Source: Mesostigma viride
Lineage: Eukaryota > Streptophyta > Mesostigmatophyceae > Mesostigmatales > Mesostigmataceae
NCBI GenBank assembly: GCA_009746045.1
Contig: RPFO01000276.1
Location: 3,339,922-3,403,921 of the forward strand
Direction: 5' to 3'
DNA: 64,000 nucleotides
Under the pieces are notes generated by a model, which saw nothing but the letters and a program-made list of their open reading frames with translations, was not told where the DNA came from and did not search any database. The position numbers and the translations under genes were made by a program. Positions 25,301 to 34,399 of this stretch are shown piece after piece (the stretch's first letter is position 1; the number at the start of each line of letters is the position of its first letter).

Positions 25301-28300
25301 TGCGTGTGCGCACTCTCACGTCTACCTGTGCCCTTGCGTGTGTTTGCGTGTCTGTCCCCGCCCATGTTCATGCCCTTGCCCCTGCTGCCCGCGCCCAGGC
25401 CGTGCTGGTACAGTCGGTCCCCTACCTTGATGACACCCGCATGAAACGGCTGCTAGATGTGCTGGAGCCCGTCACCAACGAGGAGGGGTGGATCAACTAC
25501 GCCGAGGTGTTCAACGCGCAGCTGCAGAAGGTGGGGTGAGGGGGGAGGGAGGGGGAGAGGGAAAACAGAGCAAGATGGGGGGTGCAAGAAGAGGTGAAGA
25601 GGAGGCAAGGGAGCGGTCAGGGGGTGAGGGGAGAGTTCAGAGGGGGGCAGGCCACAGGGCGTGGCCTTACCCCCTCTTAAGTAGGATAAGAGGGGGGCAG
25701 TTCCTGTGCGCACAAAACTCGGTTGTTAAGCTTACGTGCTTGGACAACCTACCATCTGGTTCAGGTTCACCCGGGCCTTCTCTCGACAGTGCCCAGATAC
25801 TCTCAAGGCAGTCGTAACTGCCAAGGGCAGGCCTGGTCGTAACGTCGTCTCCTGGTGTCTGGCCTCACAGGGCTGCCTCCAACCTTCTGCGCGGTAGCAA
25901 GCCAGGAACATTTCGTTGGATGTCCTCCCTATTTTTCACACTCTTCTCAGATCTGTGCAATGTAAGGATGCTAGGAAAGGCACCGGCAGTTATAAGCCCA
26001 AGGGTGAGCAGGCAGAGTTGCCCAGTTGAGTGCATACCTCGACCGTGTCGGCTTGCCAGCTTATCCCGTGCACCCTATTGAGAAATCCACTTAAGTGTTC
26101 GACGGCAGGCTCGGCCTGCGGGCCGTTTGGATGGTTGTATCTCCTGTTGCTGCACCCCGGCACGGATGTGGCTGCCCTGCATGTTGTGTATGCCCTGTCA
26201 TCCGGCTGACCTTGTTTTGCTCGCATGGTGCACATTCTCCCGCGGCATCTGTGCATTGGGGGTCATCGCCCTGCGCCCTCGTTGGCTGCATCCCTTGCCA
26301 TCGCTCCACTTCCTCTCCAGGGCTCTTTTTCCAACATGCTGCGAATCGAGCTGCTGGCGGACCGCTACCGTTTCCTGGGCATGCTCAAGGTACGCGCGCC
26401 AGCAGCACCGACGCTGAGAATGCCCTCTGCCCGGTGTCCTGTGCCCTGGGCCACCACATCGGGTCACATAACTGCCAACCCGGCAGCATCGTCTTTGGTG
26501 CTTGGTAGAAGTAAGGTGTTCTGGCTAGTTTATTGTTAGCAAATCTTCACAGCTGAAGCCCATGGGCCACGCCGTTCCCGGCATACTATACTTGACATGG
26601 CCCCATCACTACCATGGCCTAGTTCCCTTGTTCCCTTGTTCCCAAAACCGGCCAAAACACGCACGCATGGTGCCATCTGGTGTGTATGGTGCATGCCGTG
26701 TGCTGCTTGCCATGTCCAGAGTACCGTGTCATCAGCAGTCTGGAGTATATCGTACTTGTGATGGTATGTAAATGAGACAACCAGCGCAGGCCGGTAGAGT
26801 AGCAATCGCCAGGTACCAGATAACACGCTGGCTGCATTGCTGCAAAAGATGCTGTGTCATTCCCAGGCCAGGACTCGCTCCCTTGAGTCCTTCCTACGCC
26901 GTGCCAAGTAAGCAATACCGCTACCCAGGGAAGCTGCCGATAGCAATCCACCTTCTGCTGCATATTTTCACGATTCCTCCTGATGCTGAGACGGTGTCCT
27001 ACTTTGGCCACTGGCAATGCTGTGATGCACCGTACACTTGTGCACGCGTGCGCCGGCGGTGTGGCCAGCTGCCTGCTCATCGACTCGTGCCTGCCATCAT
27101 GCCATCACGCCATTATGCCATCTTGTCTGTGAGTGCCCTTGCCCTCGCCCATCTGGCCCGCGCAGACCCACCTGCAGTCCAAGGCGGCGGGCGGCTACCT
27201 GACCACGATGGCCATCCACGAGGCGCTCGCGGCCACCGATCCGAACATGCCGCCCGCGCTGATCAAGGAGTACACGGTAGGTGGCTACATGGTGGCAAGT
27301 GCACTTTCCTTTCCCCCTTGCATCAATCAAGGACTACACGTGAGATGGCATGGTGTGCTTTCCACGATTGCGGACCAAGGAGTACACCGAAGGCTTGCGC
27401 ACACCCATAGGAAAGAATGGTTCGTTGCAAGTGTCCCAGAACGGTGGCACGGTGTGGCTTCCGTGTGCTCCACATTCACGTATCCAGATGTACACCTGCT
27501 CACGTTTGATAGCACTAGTCACATTCGCCCCCATGGTTCTGGGAGTTAGATTTGATCCACTGGTTTAAGCAATTACTTGCGCGTCATGCGCATGGGTGTG
27601 CCACAGAGTACTATGCTAATATCATTACAAAAATAATTACAGGAAAGTTATCCACGGGTATATCTTGGGAATTTCAGACACACTCGCACCGCTCTCTGGT
27701 AAAAAGCCTCTTCGTAGTTGGGATATAGTTTGGGATGCCTTTGGATCAGGAGACTCCAATTTTTGCGAAATCTTGTGAGAGGTCCTGTGTCTGATTCCAG
27801 TATGGTACCGAAAGTTTCTTGGTAGGTTGCAACGGGGGTACACTCCAGAACGTGGTACGCGCGGTCCGTTTGCGGGTAAGTGGGGAGGAATGCATGGCGA
27901 GTATGATTATGGAGTCCCAAGTCTTCTTACGGGAAGACTGAGGAAGGGGAGAAGGCAGGCCTAGGGGCTGGGGGGATCAGTGCCATGTGTTGGCCTAGAA
28001 ATGGTGGCAGCACAGGACCCAGGACATCAACGTACCATGCGTTGCGTCCGAGGCCTGATAATAAGTTCGACTTAATTAGCAGTTCGGCGCAACAATGTTA
28101 AATAGGCGCAGTCTTAATATTGGACTAGTTAGGGCTATTTGTACAGCCGGTTCGGACGGGGTTGTACTTGCTATTCAGTCGGTTCTGTAGGACTTTCGGT
28201 ACTTTCATAGGTTCGATAATTTGGCACTGGCATCCGCCGGTACTTTTGGTCCGTTGGTGGATGTGTAGGTGCGCCGTATGTCAATGTGTGTGGACCTAGT

Positions 28301-29644
28301 ATAAGTCGTTTTGGGTCGTACGGTCAATTCGTGTGAACCGTAGCGCCCTAGAGATCTCGGTTGGCCATGCGTCCAAGCAGCGCTGCATGGCACTGCTTGG
28401 TATTCGTGTCATGACTGGCACGAACGGTGGTCGCTTCAATCATTCCGCAACCGGCACCGTGGCTAGTATGGACGATATCTATTCTAACATAGTCAGCTCA
28501 GTGACCCGACCAACTTTAGCCCTAGGTGAAACAACCTCTGGGGAGGCGTGGCTAGTGCCCCCCGAGGAACATGTAGCATTTTTCGACAGGAATCGGGAAC
28601 CATTCTTTTTCCCAACCCGCGGGCGTTACCAAGCCGGAATAAAGAGAAAGAGCGTTAACTCAATTCATTTCATTCATTCTGGGGGTAACCATGGTGAACG
28701 TTCCCGCGCACTATTATCTTTGGTGGCTCACGGCGTTGCCAAGCAGTGCCATGCAGCGTTGCTTGGACGCATGGCCAACTGAGATCTCTAGGGCGCTACG
28801 GTTCACACGAATTGACCGTACGACCCCAAACGACTTATACTAGGTCCACACACATTGACATGCGGCGCACCTACACATCCACCAACGGACCAAAAGTACC
28901 AGCGGATGCCAGTACCAAATATTGAACCTATGAAAGTACCGAAAGTACTACAGAACCGACTGAATAGCAAGTACAACGCCGTCCAAACCGGCTGTACAAA
29001 TAGCCCTAACTAGTCCAATAGTAGTATTAAGACTGCGCCTATTCAACATTGTTGCGCCGAACTGCTAATAAGTCGAACTAATTATCAGGCCTTGGACGCA
29101 ACACCATGGTAAGAAACGAAGAATAATAAGCTTGGGCTTGTCTTGTGCAAGTAGTGAGTCCTCGTCCCTGGTGCAATTGTGGGGCTGTGGGCCTGGCTGT
29201 GTTGCCACCTCACGAGTGTGCTGCTGCCTTCTGTACCGGCAGCGATGCCTCAGCCATGCAGAGTATTGGTTACAATATAGTGGACCACTATGAATACAAT
29301 ATAGTGTACCGCTCTCCAGTTTGGCTCTAACATATCTTTGATGTCTGTTGCATGCGCTTATCCGCACCAAGCTGTCAATCTTTTTTACTGTCCGAGGCAT
29401 GGTGCACATCGTCTGTCAACGAGCTTGCTGTCTTTTAAAACAACGCCAACTCGCATTGGCACCACCTCTCTTGCCGATTCTATATAAATGTGTTTGGAAT
29501 CTGCAGGTCAAGGGATTCGGAGGCCCAGAGAGCATGCACAAGGCTAACAACAAGATTGAGCTGAACCGCTTTTTAGTGGCGCTTACCTCGGGCACTGTGG
29601 GATATTACTGTCCACTGCTACACAGCTCAACACCCACTAAGTGA
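323..29644 (+). CDS. Gene A: long coiled-coil protein, TSNAXIP1-like C-terminal region (5' partial, 22 exons)
   Basis: Exons placed by GT-AG sites and phase: 323-507, 4334-4482, 5174-5570, 6364-6604, 7162-7286, 7913-8030, 8731-8780, 9489-9569, 16113-16211, 16726-16815, 17867-18286, 19039-19101, 19427-19543, 19783-19920, 20591-20680, 21804-21887, 22455-22528, 24000-24051, 25399-25530, 26321-26389, 27166-27276, 29507-29644 (TGA). Every junction keeps frame, giving about 1,006 residues. The first visible exon needs one base from an upstream exon, so the true start is outside the window. Order: Ser/Gly-rich N-terminal part, coiled coil (about residues 366-711), compact C-terminal domain. The C-terminal pattern ([14 protein letters not shown], then EIWREK, then a weak EF-hand-like segment) matches my memory of TSNAXIP1, a cilium/testis protein that binds translin-associated factor X; this is not verified. 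Any other ciliary coiled-coil protein is the alternative. Introns 4483-5173, 5571-6363, 6605-7161, 8031-8730, 16212-16725, 18287-19038, 19102-19426, 25531-26320 and 26390-27165 show nothing notable. Confidence 0.8.
966..4025. repeat. 47-bp minisatellite, about 65 copies, gene A intron 1
   Basis: A 47-bp unit starting GTGTGCGTGGTTGTGTGGCT and ending TGCATGTACAG is repeated head to tail about 65 times with scattered point variants (TATAG for TACAG, TTTAG, GCATGTC for GCTTGTC). It fills most of the intron between donor 508 and acceptor 4333. Each unit holds an ACAG|GTGTG motif that looks like an acceptor next to a donor. The open frames across it (such as repeated [12 protein letters not shown]) are a by-product of a stop-poor repeat and are not genes. 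The rest of the intron, 508-965 and 4026-4333, shows nothing recognisable. Confidence 0.97.
7313..7380. repeat. GT/GTGC microsatellite, gene A intron 5
   Basis: A run of GT and GCGT units directly downstream of the exon 5 donor. It is followed by two copies of a 22-bp GGTGGGATGGGTCGA-type repeat at about 7385-7425. Confidence 0.9.
7470..7603. repeat. Short direct repeat, three copies
   Basis: Three copies of a segment beginning CCGCATGTCTCTGTGGATGG start at 7477, 7513 and 7569, in gene A intron 5. No coding or splice role is seen. Confidence 0.85.
7913..19543 (+). CDS. Gene A exons 6-13: central coiled coil
   Basis: Eight exons (7913-8030, 8731-8780, 9489-9569, 16113-16211, 16726-16815, 17867-18286, 19039-19101, 19427-19543) encode heptad-rich charged helices, for example [40 protein letters not shown] and [20 protein letters not shown]. 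For exon 7 the acceptor at 8730 (after a pyrimidine tract) keeps frame with the phase-1 donor at 8030; the stronger-looking CAG at 8655-8657 does not. Exon 11 is the longest (140 codons) and runs from coiled coil into a Lys/Ser-rich linker. Intron 8 (9570-16112) carries the 38-bp minisatellite, and the exon 8 donor is the source of that repeat unit. Confidence 0.75.
9245..9422. repeat. (CCA)n trinucleotide array before the exon 8 acceptor
   Basis: About 175 bp of CCA/CCG triplets lie 66 bp upstream of the acceptor at 9488. They read as poly-Pro or poly-His in plus frames and poly-Gly or poly-Val in minus frames, all spurious. The array separates any branch site from the rest of intron 7. Confidence 0.95.
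9570..15090. repeat. 38-bp minisatellite, about 145 copies, derived from the exon 8 splice donor
   Basis: The unit is 27 bases matching the last nine codons of exon 8 (ending GGCAGAG) plus 11 bases of the intron start (GTGAGGGATGC), so every copy carries a donor-like CAGAG|GTGAGG. The first copy abuts exon 8 and, like the last copy, keeps the exon-like GCAGAAG that internal copies have changed to CACAAG. Some units lack GAG and are 35 bp. All three minus-strand frames are free of stops over about 5.5 kb, which makes false ORFs of more than 1,850 codons. Confidence 0.97.
15091..16112. other. Distal part of gene A intron 8
   Basis: Degenerate copies of the 38-bp unit fade out by about 15150. 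At 15830-15898 there is a short CATCACC-type repeat with units of about 10 bp. Nothing else is recognised before the exon 9 acceptor at 16112. Confidence 0.7.
17102..17132. repeat. Perfect 31-bp hairpin, gene A intron 10
   Basis: Arms CGCCTTGTTTCCTTA and TAAGGAAACAAGGCG flank a single A, giving a perfect 15-bp stem. It lies between exons 10 and 11 with no gene overlap. Confidence 0.95.
19783..29644 (+). CDS. Gene A exons 14-22: conserved C-terminal region
   Basis: Nine exons encode about 295 residues of globular character. Exon 14 has [20 protein letters not shown] and [12 protein letters not shown]; exons 15-16 have [14 protein letters not shown] and [20 protein letters not shown]; exon 17 has [20 protein letters not shown]; exon 19 has [19 protein letters not shown] and [12 protein letters not shown], which reads like an EF-hand-type helical pair without a full calcium loop. 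This order (FLR motif, IW-K motif, helical YNL/C-rich segment, EF-like segment) is the basis for the TSNAXIP1-like suggestion. Donor phases are 0 except exon 17 (phase 2), which exon 18 completes exactly. The last exon ends at TGA 29642-29644. Confidence 0.75.
19921..20058 (+). repeat. 46-bp donor-containing repeat at exon 14 donor
   Basis: GTGA motifs occur at 19921 (the exon 14 donor), 19967 and 20013, exactly 46 bp apart. Each is followed by a similar G-rich segment and preceded by CCA(C/T) or CCGT. Three imperfect copies are visible. Confidence 0.7.
21284..21684 (+). mobile_element. SINE-like retroposon with 12-bp target-site duplication
   Basis: A 377-bp insertion (21296-21672) in gene A intron 15 is flanked by perfect direct repeats AATCCGCCACCA (21284-21295 and 21673-21684). 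Near the left end is an inverted repeat GGGGCATACCCAGGG / CCCTGGGTATGCCCC (21300-21343). The 3' part includes GGGATTAAAAGCACT, a small stem CTCCCCAACGGGAG, then an AT-rich tail ending in AAGT repeats. No open frame of interest is present. A related copy is at 35818-36059. The short length, tail and target duplication indicate a SINE or a non-autonomous LINE derivative; I did not find convincing pol III A and B boxes. Confidence 0.8.
21864..21965 (+). repeat. Duplicated exon 16 end with second donor
   Basis: The exon 16 end TTCTACCACACCATGATC plus GGGGTG|GT is copied 75 bp downstream as TTCTACCACACCATGATC plus AGGGTG|GT, with the second potential donor at 21963. The intervening bases are unique. 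Confidence 0.9.
22529..22730 (+). repeat. 37-38-bp repeat carrying copies of the exon 17 donor
   Basis: GTGAGG occurs at 22529 (real donor), 22572, 22609, 22647, 22685 and 22722, each after ATGG/ATGC-type sequence. The copy at 22722 restores the exact exon end ATGGACCG|GTGAGG. Further diverged copies continue to about 23230 (near 22806, 22990, 23110, 23130 and 23193). Confidence 0.88.
22817..22978. repeat. About 20-bp AT-rich tandem repeat
   Basis: About eight units of the type GATAGATATAGGAAAT(G/T)AT lie inside gene A intron 17. The remainder of the intron, to 23999, shows no coding features; a purine-rich stretch lies at 23460-23600. Confidence 0.9.
24446..25210. repeat. (GGGCGT)n hexanucleotide block with GCGCGT interruptions, gene A intron 18
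   Basis: A run of about 18 G leads into about 760 bp of GGGCGT hexamers. Three similar interruptions, each of GCGCGT units followed by GGGCGTCGGTGT, are near 24625-24690, 24835-24866 and 24975-25020, showing internal segmental duplication. The long alternating Ala-Trp, Gly-Val and Arg-Gly frames are spurious. G-rich on one strand and rich in CpG. Confidence 0.95.
27256..27392 (+). repeat. Repeated exon 21 end and donor
   Basis: The exon 21 end ATCAAGGAGTACACG|GTAGGT is echoed at 27325-27345 as ATCAAGGACTACAC|GTGAGA and again at 27374-27388 as ACCAAGGAGTACAC without a GT. Spacings are 63 and 48 bp. Confidence 0.85.
27568..27960 (-). mobile_element. LINE 3' fragment in gene A intron 21
   Basis: The minus strand encodes a 90-residue piece with [10 protein letters not shown], of the H-x-x-x-C type found near the C-terminus of non-LTR retrotransposon polymerases. 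Its 3' flank (27568-27650) is similar to 36960-37045, next to another LINE fragment. It is truncated and has no reverse-transcriptase core. Confidence 0.5.
28033..29111. mobile_element. Fold-back (long inverted-repeat) element, 1.08 kb, gene A intron 21
   Basis: Left arm 28033-28400 and right arm 28739-29111 are near-perfect inverted copies of about 370 bp; both ends read TACCATG inward. The arms enclose about 340 bp of unique sequence. No transposase is seen. The 149-codon frame at 28333-28782 runs from one arm through the centre into the other and is not a credible gene. The outermost TA on each side could be a TA target duplication, which would fit a Tc1/mariner-type non-autonomous element, but this is uncertain. 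Confidence 0.85.
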
Positions 29645-30542
29645 AAGCTTACTATAGATTTCCCTGTTTGTGGGCACATGGATGAAGGTCTTTTCTGGCA
29701 GCCTTGCGCATTCAAAGGCATCTAAACTTGGCAAGAATCCCCTGTGAAAGTGCCTGTTCTTTACCTGTTGTTTACTTGTCCTCTTCCCTCCTTATTTATT
29801 CATTTTTTCGTGGAGCAACGAGGCAAGTATATACTCAGTCACTACTGGTAGATCGTTCATGCAGTATCAGCTCGTAAGGATAGATCAGTGGTGCATGCAT
29901 GAGCCATCCAAGAGTCTGGACAGCACGTTCACGATTGCGTCATGCGTGGGTGCCATGCAATACAGAGTAGAGGGTCACCCCCTACTAAATACGCTACATC
30001 CTACCCCTATTAAGGGGACGGGACATGCCCGAATTTTTTGGCGCCAAAAAATTTGCGCCGGAACCGAAGGTCATAAATTTCGCGTGCACGGTGCGCGCAC
30101 CCGTTGCGGAAGTGGCCATGGCGACTGCGTTCAGGCGAAACTACCACACTAGGGCAGGCGAAATGCAAAAATTTTACTCGAATATAAAAGACGATGAGTT
30201 TATGATGTTAGTTTGTGGCGGAAATCAGCTGGTTTACAATATCGCTGTTGTTTTTTTATGCCATCGGCATGGGGGGTAATCTGAATTTTTTGGTCGCGCG
30301 GAATGAAATAGAATTCATGATAGCGGCTGTAAAATCTTGTTTTTTGGGGTTGTTCTGACCGTAGCGCAGGCGTTAATATCGGTTGCATCGAATTCTAAAC
30401 CGAGCTGGTGCTTTTTGCCAGATTTTCGGCCATTATCGGTAAGTATACGCTACATCCTCGGCGTCCGCTAGCTACCAAGAGCGCGCCGCATGCCCGGGCC
30501 GAGGAGCTCTACTGCGAGCTCCGGCCTCCTGTCACCACTGCA
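29645..30542. other. Intergenic DNA downstream of gene A
   Basis: Gene A ends at 29644. This stretch has AT-rich homopolymers and no convincing frame. A segment at about 30000-30440 has unusual GGCGCCAAAAAATTTGCGCC-type sequence. No gene is called. Confidence 0.6.
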
Positions 30543-31015
30543 CCATCCGATTAATTAATTAATTAATTACTAGACACGTGACTGTCGGCCACGTGAGCAT
30601 AAGTCCTCAGTGGAGGGGAACATGGGATGGAATGGATTAATTAATTAATTAATTAATTAATTAATTAATTAATTAATTAATTAATTAATTAATTAATTAA
30701 TTAATTAATAGACACGTGACTGCGTCACGTGAGCATAAGTCCTCAGCTAGTGGGAGGGGAACATGGGATGGAATGGTATAAGCTATCTAGGTCCTAGTTA
30801 CAGGGGTGTGGGCACCGCGGCCCGAATATCGCTATGAATGCCATACTTGGTCACACTACGCGGAGCCCCCACAGGCTTGGGGGTGGTCTCCTTCATCACT
30901 ACTAGCTTGCCATCTATCCTTGCGCACCATCTGCCTCCATTAATTAATTATTAAATTAATAGACACGTGACTGCGTCACGTGAGCATAAGTCCATATTCT
31001 GTACATGTAAGTCAA
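30543..31015 (-). mobile_element. Serial LINE 3' ends with (TTAA)n tails
   Basis: Read on the minus strand, three copies of a 3' end (TCACGTGACGCAGTCACGTG or a variant, then TCTA) each run into a TTAA microsatellite: 30962 into 30961-30941, 30709 into 30708-30636, and 30571 into 30569-30551. The middle copy continues into the fragment at 30783-31620. This arrangement fits repeated insertion at, or tandem copying of, the same LINE tail. Confidence 0.6.
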
Positions 31016-31620
31016 TATTCTGCGCACCATCTGCCTCCATATTACAGACAAACCAGGAGGCTGCCCGGGGATGAGCCCGTCACGTCTAGTGTAGCACATG
31101 TCCATGCCGAGTCTATCACGAAAAGTCCACGGGTGGCGGCCCTGCCGCGCGCGGCCGGGGGCACGCCAGGTGAGGACATATTGCCCAGGCTGGGCGGGCT
31201 TGGTGCCAGCTAGTCTATCTGAGGTATCTACCTGATCTGTGCGGGCCAGGTGCCCGGCTAGGCCCAGGCGCCTGTGCCTAATAATGTGGGAAACATAGGG
31301 CAAATCAGCGTACAAATCCTCATTACTAATGTGCAAACCAAAGGGGATGTTAAGGGCCTTGCGCAGCATCTTGGTGACGGCGCCGTCGAGTCGTTGCGCT
31401 CCAGCTCCTGCGTCAGTGTCCACGTCTCGGCGCCGTAGGTCAGGATCGTCAGAATGACGACCTTGAAGAGGTCACGCTTGACGATCCGGGGTAGGGCGGG
31501 GTCGCTCCACCAGCGGCGGTGGTCATGGAGGTGCGCCCACGCCCACAACGGTACGAGCCGCGCCAAAGTCCGACCTCGTAAGCGGTACCCGAAAAGTGGC
31601 GCCAAATGCAAATTTTGGTG
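30783..31620 (-). pseudogene. Non-LTR retrotransposon (LINE) polymerase C-terminal fragment, copy 1
   Basis: Frames on the minus strand give RRWWSDPALPRIVKRDLFKV, LTILTYGAETWTLTQELE, then after frameshifts VTKMLRKALNIPFGLH and RRLGLAGHLARTDQVDT. The LTYGAETW and GHLAR motifs are typical of the region downstream of the LINE reverse-transcriptase core. It is frameshifted and interrupted by a TTAA-tailed segment at 30941-31020, so it is not functional. Near-identical sequence recurs at 36287-36960. Confidence 0.85.
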
Positions 31621-31624
31621 TGCG

Positions 31625-32300
31625 GGTGCACGACGGTGACCGAATTCCGGGCGACAGGCATGGCGGTCTGGCAGGCGATGTTGAGCGCGTAAATTAAGGC
31701 ATTATCAAGGCTGAAATTTTACGATCATCCTCCTAAGGAGTTATTCGGTCCACCATTATTTTTTTTTCGGCAGAAACTCTGCGGAATCGAACAGCATATT
31801 GCGTCATTCACAGGTGGGTGCCTGTTTGGTCGCAGATTTTCTCTCGACCCCACCTGACTGCAGCAAAAAAATTCCCGATGAAGTGCGCCCTAAGATCGAG
31901 TTTATGATCATAAACGACGCATTTTTTAATTCTAAAGACTTTGACCGAACGACTTTTTTCAATACCGCTGCAATTTTTTTTTCCCGAGCTACCGCATATT
32001 TCCGACCAATTTCAAGGCTGCGTCAGGCTTGGCAAACCGATAATCCATATATATTCGCGTTTGCCCCAAACGTCATGTTTAATGCAAGCTTTCTTGGCAC
32101 TAACGACGCCCACGGCGTCGGGGTTGTTATTAACCTCCCGACATGCACAACCTGCATGCCAGCAGGTGCATGCCGCAACGAATTTCTGCTGCGGGGTGTG
32201 CGAAACAGACCTCAAATGCAAGAGAGTCATGGTTATCGACTAGCGGTACGTTCTCATATTCATATCTAGGTGCCAATTTACTCCTTGACGAAGCCCTGGC
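31625..32300 (+). other. Unassigned segment with a 156-codon open frame
   Basis: A frame at 31799-32269 encodes a hypothetical polypeptide (includes DEVRPKIEFMIINDAFFNS and NLPTCTTCMPAGACRNEF) that I do not recognise. The stretch has T and A homopolymers and a composition unlike the LINE fragment beside it. No promoter or splice structure supports a gene. It could be a remnant of another mobile element. Confidence 0.3.
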
Positions 32301-32309
32301 CTTTCGCGG

Positions 32310-32694
32310 ATGAATGTTGTACCAGTTCCCCGTCTTCCGAGTCCCTTTGTGTCATCGTACTCCTATTTTACGGGAAGTGCGCCATTCAGCGAGCGACGGT
32401 TTGATGGCGAGCTGTTTCCTCACACGAGCGATGTGCAGCCTAGTTTAGAGACTAGGGATATCAAGAAGCAATTCTTCACACGGATGTTAGGGAGAGGCCG
32501 TGCTGGGTTGCGTGCAAGCTATTGCCGGCTGGCTGGCCATTGCCGCCGATGACAACATTGATGTCGACGCAGTCAAGGCTATGGATAACAAAGCTGCTGC
32601 TTTGTTATATATGGTTGTGCGTGGTACAAAATATGGGCAGTTTTCTTGCATGGCATGGCTGACCCTTAATGGCAAAGAAATGAAAGAATGTTGA
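32310..32694 (+). pseudogene. Possible decayed coding remnant
   Basis: A frame ending PSLETRDIKKQFFTRM is followed, after an apparent frameshift near 32498, by AIAADDNIDVDAVKAMDNK and MVVRGTKYGQFSCMAWL and a stop. The composition looks coding but the frame is broken and I recognise no family. Confidence 0.3.
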
Positions 32695-32699
32695 TGGCA

Positions 32700-34380
32700 A
32701 CCCCAGAGTTATGGGTGGCCTCCTTTAACGGTTGATGGCAGCGCGTGCTTTGATGAGTCCATCCAACCCATTGCATACATGCACGCCATTCCTCTTACGC
32801 ATCAACAAAGCATCTACCCTGACGCATGTGTAGGACATGCCTGTACATGAAAACTATTCATCATGGTTTGTGGAGCGGGTGTGATGCCATGAGAGCAGGG
32901 AGAGAGTCAATTGCTGGGCTAGGTCTGCTACCTGTGCTGCGGCCACATGGCGGCCTAGTGCACATGATGCCTTCCATGCCAGCACCCAAGCTGCCTTCAT
33001 CACCCACGGTGACACCATGACTGATGAGCCGAGGGCGTCATCATGGACGCCAACGTTCATGCAGTTCAGGCTGTGCGTGCTGGCGAAGGGCACGGGTAAA
33101 TGAGCCAATTACTACGCACGCTGCCACCAGCGCCAATGAAGAAACCCAAAACCTGCCCTTCAGATAGGTATGTGCAACTTTTTCTCATTTCTTGTGGCCT
33201 ACCAGCAACTCCTGATTTTCCTATGATGCATGTTGGCAGAATTTTGGCGACATTACGGCAGTGTGCATGGCCATACATCCACAATGCCAGGGGTGCAAGG
33301 GTTCAATTGCCAAGAGAACCACACACACATGCACATGCTCAACGCCTCTTACTCCAAGGCCACTGCCACTCACCCAGAAAGACAGGCACACATACGAACC
33401 ATTGCTGAGATGCAAGCCAGACTTCGGGTCCTTACGGCAATGAGAGATGGGATGAGGCACGACTAGTTTGACAGTTTAGCTGAGGAAGTGCAGTAGTTGG
33501 GAGACAGTCAAGGATGGCTGGGAGAAGCATGGCACAAGGTACAAGGATGACTGACAGTTGGCAAGCGCAAGGGCAAGAGCAAGAGCAAGACCACAATGAG
33601 AAAGGGCTATGGAGAGTTGGCCTCATGCAGCATGCGTTAATGTGGACTGTGGTACGCCTGTGGCCAGGCAGCTGACTGATATTGTGCAGTGGTCACTTCA
33701 TGCTAGGTATGATAGTGGCCAAGTTTATTTAGTTGCTTAGGGCAAACCTTGAGGCAGCAACAGGGGGCGGGGCTTGATTTGTCAGTGGCTACTTAATGCC
33801 ACCATGCTGGCTGAGAAGTTGGACGTCCAACATGGAAGCTGCGTGGCCAGCAAGGCAGGCCCAGGCTGAGAGTCTAGGCAGGAGCATGAGGTATGCAAGT
33901 TGAGGAATGGGGGATGAGGTGTGACAAGGTCAGGCAGGCAGGCCTTGTCAAGGGATATACCACTACTTACACTTAACGACGCCACAACAAAGGTGCGCAA
34001 ACGCATCGTCGCCATGCCGCCTGCCGAGTGACTTTCAACCCTCACGGCTGGTACGTGATGATTGCTGCATATCCAGGTTGGGTTTAGGTCTACTTTGCAT
34101 GCTGTGGGTGTAGAATAGACCTTCTAGCCCCTGTGACAGCTGCGAGTGGTATTTTCAGCAAGCCCCTCAATAGGAATCGCCTCAGCGTGGCCACTTGGGC
34201 ATATAGCCAGCTGGGTCCAGCCAATGTTTAGATGAACAAAATTTTATTTGTATGTCACAAAAGTCGTATTACATAATGGATGAAAGGATTTTATAGTTAG
34301 CAAGCCATATAAATGGGAGTTTGCCATATTTCACTTAGGAGGTTTGCTCAATCAGTGAGCGTCTTAGAACGAAACTGACA
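32700..34380. other. Intergenic DNA with no recognised gene
   Basis: Only short frames are present. One at 33230-33466 (ends RQAHIRTIAEMQARLRVLTA) and an overlapping one with CQGCKGSIAKR look weakly protein-like but lack support from a start, length or known motif. Confidence 0.5.
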
Positions 34381-34399
34381 TGTATTGCATGTATTACTC

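Noticed and set aside
24189-25444. Ala-Trp, Gly-Val, Arg-Gly and Pro-Thr ORFs on both strands
   Set aside because: Translation of (GGGCGT)n; no frame is favoured.
28333-28782. A 149-codon gene in the fold-back element
   Set aside because: It begins in one inverted arm and ends in the other; both ends are mirror images and no motif is present.
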